In this document: positions 6,247 to 8,732 of the stretch, one piece after another | Layout: the number at the start of each line of letters is the position of its first letter | Numbering within the stretch: position 1 is the first letter of the stretch | NCBI GenBank assembly: GCA_016782355.1 | Contig: JADHYP010000057.1 | Location: 1-8,732, forward strand | Direction: 5' to 3' | Length of the DNA: 8,732 nucleotides | Origin: Candidatus Syntropharchaeum sp. | GTDB taxonomy: Archaea; Halobacteriota; Syntropharchaeia; Alkanophagales; Methanospirareceae | Position numbers and translations under genes: made by a program | The notes under the pieces: generated by a model | The model's database searches: none | The model's input: only the letters and a program-made list of their open reading frames with translations | What the model was told of the DNA's origin: nothing

Positions 6247-6774
6247 ATGGATAATATAGAACTAATCGGAGCGGTGATTACAGGAGTAGAAGCTGTGGTT
6301 CTTCTGGCTACGCTTATTTTTATATATTATCAATATAGAAGAACCATTTCAGTTATGTCGAGCCAGCTATCGATTATGTCTGAGCAATTATCTGAAGTGA
6401 GGAAAGAAATTCGCATAGCTACACACGAAGATTTATACGAAAAACTCCTTACGTTGTATTATAAATATATTGAATATGCAGATGATCTAAAAGATGTTTT
6501 TAGAGCACATGCAAAGCTTGAAGCATCTGAGATAAGAAAAGAGTATATAATATTTGCAGTTTTAGATATACTATATCTTATGTATATACAGCGAGATACG
6601 CTCGATAAAGGTTTGCTCAAAACTTGGGAGATGTGGATTAATAAAATATTTGAGGAACCAAAAATGTTTGAAATTTGTGAAGCAGTCAAAGAAGAATACG
6701 ATACCGAATACATTAAATATATAGAAAAACATCATAAAAAGAAAAGGGAGGATGAAAATGTTAGAGCTGGCTGA
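6247..6774 (+). CDS. Single-pass membrane protein with coiled-coil, unknown function
   Basis: The product is 175 aa. Residues 5-29 or so form one hydrophobic helix (LIGAVITGVEAVVLLATLIF), followed by YYQYRR, so the C-terminal part is probably cytoplasmic by the positive-inside rule. A short amphipathic stretch (MSSQLSIMSEQLSEVRKEIR) looks like a coiled coil. The rest is helical and charged (HEDLYEKLLTLYYKYIEYADDL ... KTWEMWINKIFEEPKMFE), ending in a lysine-rich tail. GAGGT at 6235-6239 lies seven bases before the ATG at 6247, which decides that start over the GTG at 6244. I do not recognise the family with confidence; small membrane-anchored helical proteins of this plan occur in defence-type islands. 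It lies 25 bases after the HepT-TPR gene on the same strand, so co-transcription is plausible. The gene appears intact. Confidence 0.75.
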   Translation: MDNIELIGAVITGVEAVVLLATLIFIYYQYRRTISVMSSQLSIMSEQLSEVRKEIRIATHEDLYEKLLTLYYKYIEYADDLKDVFRAHAKLEASEIRKEYIIFAVLDILYLMYIQRDTLDKGLLKTWEMWINKIFEEPKMFEICEAVKEEYDTEYIKYIEKHHKKKREDENVRAG

Positions 6775-7119
6775 GTATGATAATACCTTAGCCTATTTTA
6801 AGATGATATTAAATATGTAGCTAAAGTAATAAAGTTAAATTACTTAGGTGAACCTCTTCTCCATCCGAAGATTGTGGAAATGATAAGATATTGTAAGGAC
6901 AATACCTCTGCAAAAATATCTTTATCCACAAATGGAGTATTGTTAGACAATAAAGACCTATCTGAAAAAATGATCAGCGCAGGAATCGATGAGATTATAT
7001 TTTCATTAGATGCAGCCACAGCAGATACTTATCGCAAAATTAAAGGATATGACAACTTTGATAAAGTTATAAAAAATATTGAAAGCTTCTTGAAAATAAA
7101 TGCAAACAATACTAGTGTC
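6758..7119 (+). pseudogene. SPASM-type radical SAM protein, decayed remnant
   Basis: GGGAGG (6746-6751) stands six bases before an ATG at 6758, inside the end of the membrane-protein gene. This indicates a coupled gene beginning MLELAEYDNT. After about 15 codons (TLAYFKMI) the reading moves to another frame near 6802 and continues DDIKYVAKVIKLNYLGEPLL, then HPKIVEMIRYCK, ISLSTNGVLL, SAGIDEIIFSLDA, TYRKIKGYDNFDKVIKNIE. These are core strands of radical SAM proteins of the SPASM group. The CX3CX2C cluster that should precede the LNYLGEP strand is missing, so an N-terminal block has been deleted. The C-terminal half is also missing, and the frame meets the IS630 element at 7115. It cannot be an active radical SAM enzyme. 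The peptide or protein substrate of the ancestor is unknown. Confidence 0.75.
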
Positions 7120-7139
7120 ATGTCAACTTTCAAGTGTCG
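7115..7139. repeat. IS630 left terminal inverted repeat
   Basis: GTGTCATGTCAAC, perfect over 13 bases with the right end, then imperfect to base 7139 with a shared TGTCG (7135-7139). The transposase stop codon (TGA, 7123-7125 on the minus strand) lies inside this repeat. Confidence 0.85.
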
Positions 7140-8163
7140 GATAAAGCCGAGATAACTTTATCCGGGCATCCTCAGTTGTGAATTGCCAATTAACTTTTGC
7201 ATTTTTGTTATTTCTGAATTTCTGCCATGCCGATACCTCTTTCCTGACAACCGCGATGTCATCGATTCTTCTATTTAAACACTGCCCTGCGAGCACGTTC
7301 AACTCAATCTCTGCCATATTCAACCAGCTCCCGTGCTTCGGGGTGTACACAAACTCGAAACTGTCCCATATTGCCTTTGCCTTATCCGGCTGAAACGTTT
7401 CATAGAGCGATCCGGGGACGTGTGTGTTCAGATTGTCCATAACCAGCGTTATTTTTTCCGCTATTTCGTTTTGATCTGCGGTCTCTTCCAGAAAACAAGC
7501 CCAGTCCCGTTTGGTTTTTCTTTCAGTAATCTTAACCATGCGCTTTCCTGCCAATGGCTCACAGGCGAGAAAAATATTGCACACGCCGCAACGCCTGTAT
7601 TCATAATCATGCCTGGTCGGCTGCCCGGGCGAAGCAGGAATGGGAGTTCTTGTCTCTGCAATCAGCTGCTTTGGGGATTCGTCCATGCATACAACAGGAT
7701 ATCGCGGATCAAACGGACGCTTGTAAACATCCAACACCATTTCCATATTCGCAACAAAGCTACCGTTTTGCTCCGGTGGAATTACCCATCCTTTTCGTTT
7801 CCAGGGCTTGATTTCGTTTTTTTTAGAATACGGCGTACCGCTTCATGGGAGACGCCATCAATATAACCAAGCTCAACCGTCAGCTTTTTTAGCGTAGATG
7901 CGGCTTCCCTTTCTCCCGTTAAGGGCAACTTTGATACCTTCCTCGACAAATCGCTTCTTCACGCGGTCAATCTTTCTCATACTTATGTTCAGGACGCAGG
8001 CAATTTCTTCGTTGGTCGAACGTTTCACCTGATATTCACCCTCATCGCACCCGAGTAGAATCAGAGCGTTGAGGATTTTCTGTGATTTGTGTTCGCCTTT
8101 GGAAGTAAGTGCGCCAAGAGCTTCGCGCTCCTCTTTCGCAAGTGTCACGAGATATTTCTTCAT
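7123..8163 (-). pseudogene. IS630-family transposase with internal deletion and frame breaks
   Basis: The N-terminal part starts at the ATG 8163, supported by a strong GGAGGA site (8170-8175), and carries a helix-turn-helix domain (TNEEIACVLNISMRKIDRVKKRF). It reads to KKADG and hits a stop at 7873-7875. In a second frame the gene resumes as VELGYIDGVSHEAVRRILKK. At an A8 run (T8 at 7817-7824) a -1 step is needed to reach NEIKPWKRKGWVIPPEQ, and then the DDE domain: CMDESPKQ (first D), MDNLNTH (second D) and SWLNMAEIE (E). It ends LYPTLES at 7123. About 26 codons expected between KKADG and VELGY (the EAHL..WTLRLLAD region) are missing. The A8 step could be a programmed frameshift, known in some IS families, but the deletion and first frame break make the gene a pseudogene. 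Confidence 0.85.
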
Positions 8164-8211
8164 ATTCAATCCTCCAAAGTTGATTATGAAGAACATACAT
8201 TATATCTCTTG

Positions 8212-8236
8212 CGACATTACATGGTTGACATGACAC
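8212..8236. repeat. IS630 right terminal inverted repeat
   Basis: GTTGACATGACAC (8224-8236) is the perfect complement of the left end. Pairing resumes at CGACA (8212-8216). TA follows at 8237-8238 as the target duplication. Confidence 0.85.
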
Positions 8237-8260
8237 TAGAAGTGGAAGCCTGTATTCGTT

Positions 8261-8732
8261 TTAACTGCCACAAACCTTCTCAAATATCTCTTTCACCGCA
8301 ACGACCGCTTTAGAATCCTCATGCAGTTCTATTATCGGCATCCCTACTAAATCATACGCTCTTATGTTCGCGTCTTCCGGAACTGTTCCTATGAGCGTAA
8401 GCTCGCTATCTTTTACCATCGCAGGCAGGGCGTTCTTCACCGCTTCATCCTCTGTAACCTTGTTCAACACCAGATATACGTGCCGGAAGTTAATCTGCAA
8501 CTTCTCTGCAAGGTTCTTCATGGCTAATGCGGTGTCTATGCCCCTTTTCGTGGGGTCGCTAACCACGAGCATTGTATCCACGTCCCTTGTCGTTCTCCGG
8601 CTGAGATGCTCCAACCCGGCTTCGCAATCTATCAAGATTGTGGAGAACCGAGCAGACAACTTATCAATAAAATGCCTTAACATATCGTTTATCAGGCAGT
8701 AGCAGCCCGGACCTTCAGAACGTCCCATGGCT
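8261..8732 (-). CDS. cooC: CooC/AcsF-type CODH nickel-insertion ATPase, C-terminal part (runs off window)
   Basis: The reading frame is open to the right edge, so the N-terminus with the P-loop lies outside the window. Visible are MGRSEGPGCYC, whose CxC pair matches the metal-binding CXC of CooC proteins, then LIDCEAGLEHLSRRTTRDVD (the MinD/ParA-type acidic motif region), VSDPTKRGIDTA, and VYLVLNKV as the nucleotide-base motif. Full-length CooC is about 250 aa; about 156 codons are present. These dimeric MinD-family ATPases help insert nickel into carbon monoxide dehydrogenase or CODH/acetyl-CoA synthase and act in the cytoplasm, usually near cdh/coo genes. No such partner is seen here. The ATG at 8728 is internal, since the frame continues upstream with a plausible alanine codon. 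The gene ends 25 bases from the IS630 element, so its C-terminus is untouched. Confidence 0.88.
   Translation of the reverse strand, partial: AMGRSEGPGCYCLINDMLRHFIDKLSARFSTILIDCEAGLEHLSRRTTRDVDTMLVVSDPTKRGIDTALAMKNLAEKLQINFRHVYLVLNKVTEDEAVKNALPAMVKDSELTLIGTVPEDANIRAYDLVGMPIIELHEDSKAVVAVKEIFEKVCGS

Larger units (their letters stand above)
7115..8236 (-). mobile_element. IS630-family insertion sequence, complete ends, 1122 bp
   Basis: The outer ends are a perfect 13-bp inverted repeat: GTGTCATGTCAAC at 7115-7127 and its complement at 8224-8236. Pairing continues imperfectly to about 25 bp, including a second TGTCG block. TA flanks both ends (7113-7114 and 8237-8238), the hallmark duplication of IS630/Tc1-mariner-type elements; both copies sit in CTAG. 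One transposase gene fills the element on the minus strand. The element is somewhat short because the transposase has lost an internal block. Ends are intact, so it might still be moved in trans. Confidence 0.88.

Noticed and set aside
7333..7866. Plus-strand open frame of 177 codons inside the IS630 element
   Set aside because: It is antisense to the DDE domain, whose catalytic motifs are clear on the minus strand.
1..8732. CRISPR arrays, tRNA or rRNA genes
   Set aside because: No regularly spaced direct repeats and no tRNA- or rRNA-like segments were seen on reading either strand by eye; a covariance-model scan would settle it.

Overview
The window looks like euryarchaeal DNA, probably from a methanogen or an anaerobic methane- or alkane-oxidising relative. 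The evidence is a tetraether-lipid-synthase-type radical SAM enzyme, a DUF362 ferredoxin-like protein, a CooC-type CODH maturation ATPase, a MntA/HepT pair, archaeal-style A/T-rich promoters and several archaeal-type IS elements. I assign no species; the lineage is inferred from gene content only.

Layout, left to right. Bases 1-670 are an insertion-sequence graveyard. The frameshifted C-terminal end of an IS1634-type transposase abuts a truncated N-terminal piece of an IS5-family transposase. That IS5 element had itself landed inside a small MNT nucleotidyltransferase gene, whose first 40 or so codons survive at 659-787 (minus). An A/T-rich divergent promoter region follows. Bases 888-2348 encode a Tes-like radical SAM enzyme with all its cysteine motifs, but its C-terminal tail is read through an imperfect palindromic repeat (2280-2390). 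A DUF362/2x[4Fe-4S] protein lies convergently (3397 to 2405). It shares a short divergent promoter, framed by a perfect 7-bp dyad, with a hydantoinase/oxoprolinase-A gene. That gene (3456-4531) has lost two internal blocks and changed frame, so I call it a pseudogene.

Bases 4589-6774 are the most distinctive part. An intact MntA-type antitoxin nucleotidyltransferase overlaps a 446-aa protein. Its first 90 residues or so are a HepT HEPN toxin with an intact RX4HXY motif. The remainder is a TPR-like helical region resembling the C-terminal parts of SWIM-zinc-finger-type proteins. A one-pass membrane/coiled-coil protein of unknown function follows, then the decayed remains of a SPASM-type radical SAM gene translationally coupled to it.

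Bases 7115-8236 are a complete IS630-family element with matching terminal inverted repeats and TA target duplications. Its transposase gene carries an internal deletion and frame breaks. The right edge (8261-8732, minus) is the C-terminal part of a CooC/AcsF-type nickel-insertion ATPase that continues outside the window.

Intact functional genes are therefore Tes, DUF362, MntA, HepT-TPR, the membrane protein and (partial) CooC. Between them lie decayed transposons and genes with internal deletions. The best candidate for something new is the HepT-TPR fusion with its MntA partner and downstream membrane protein.
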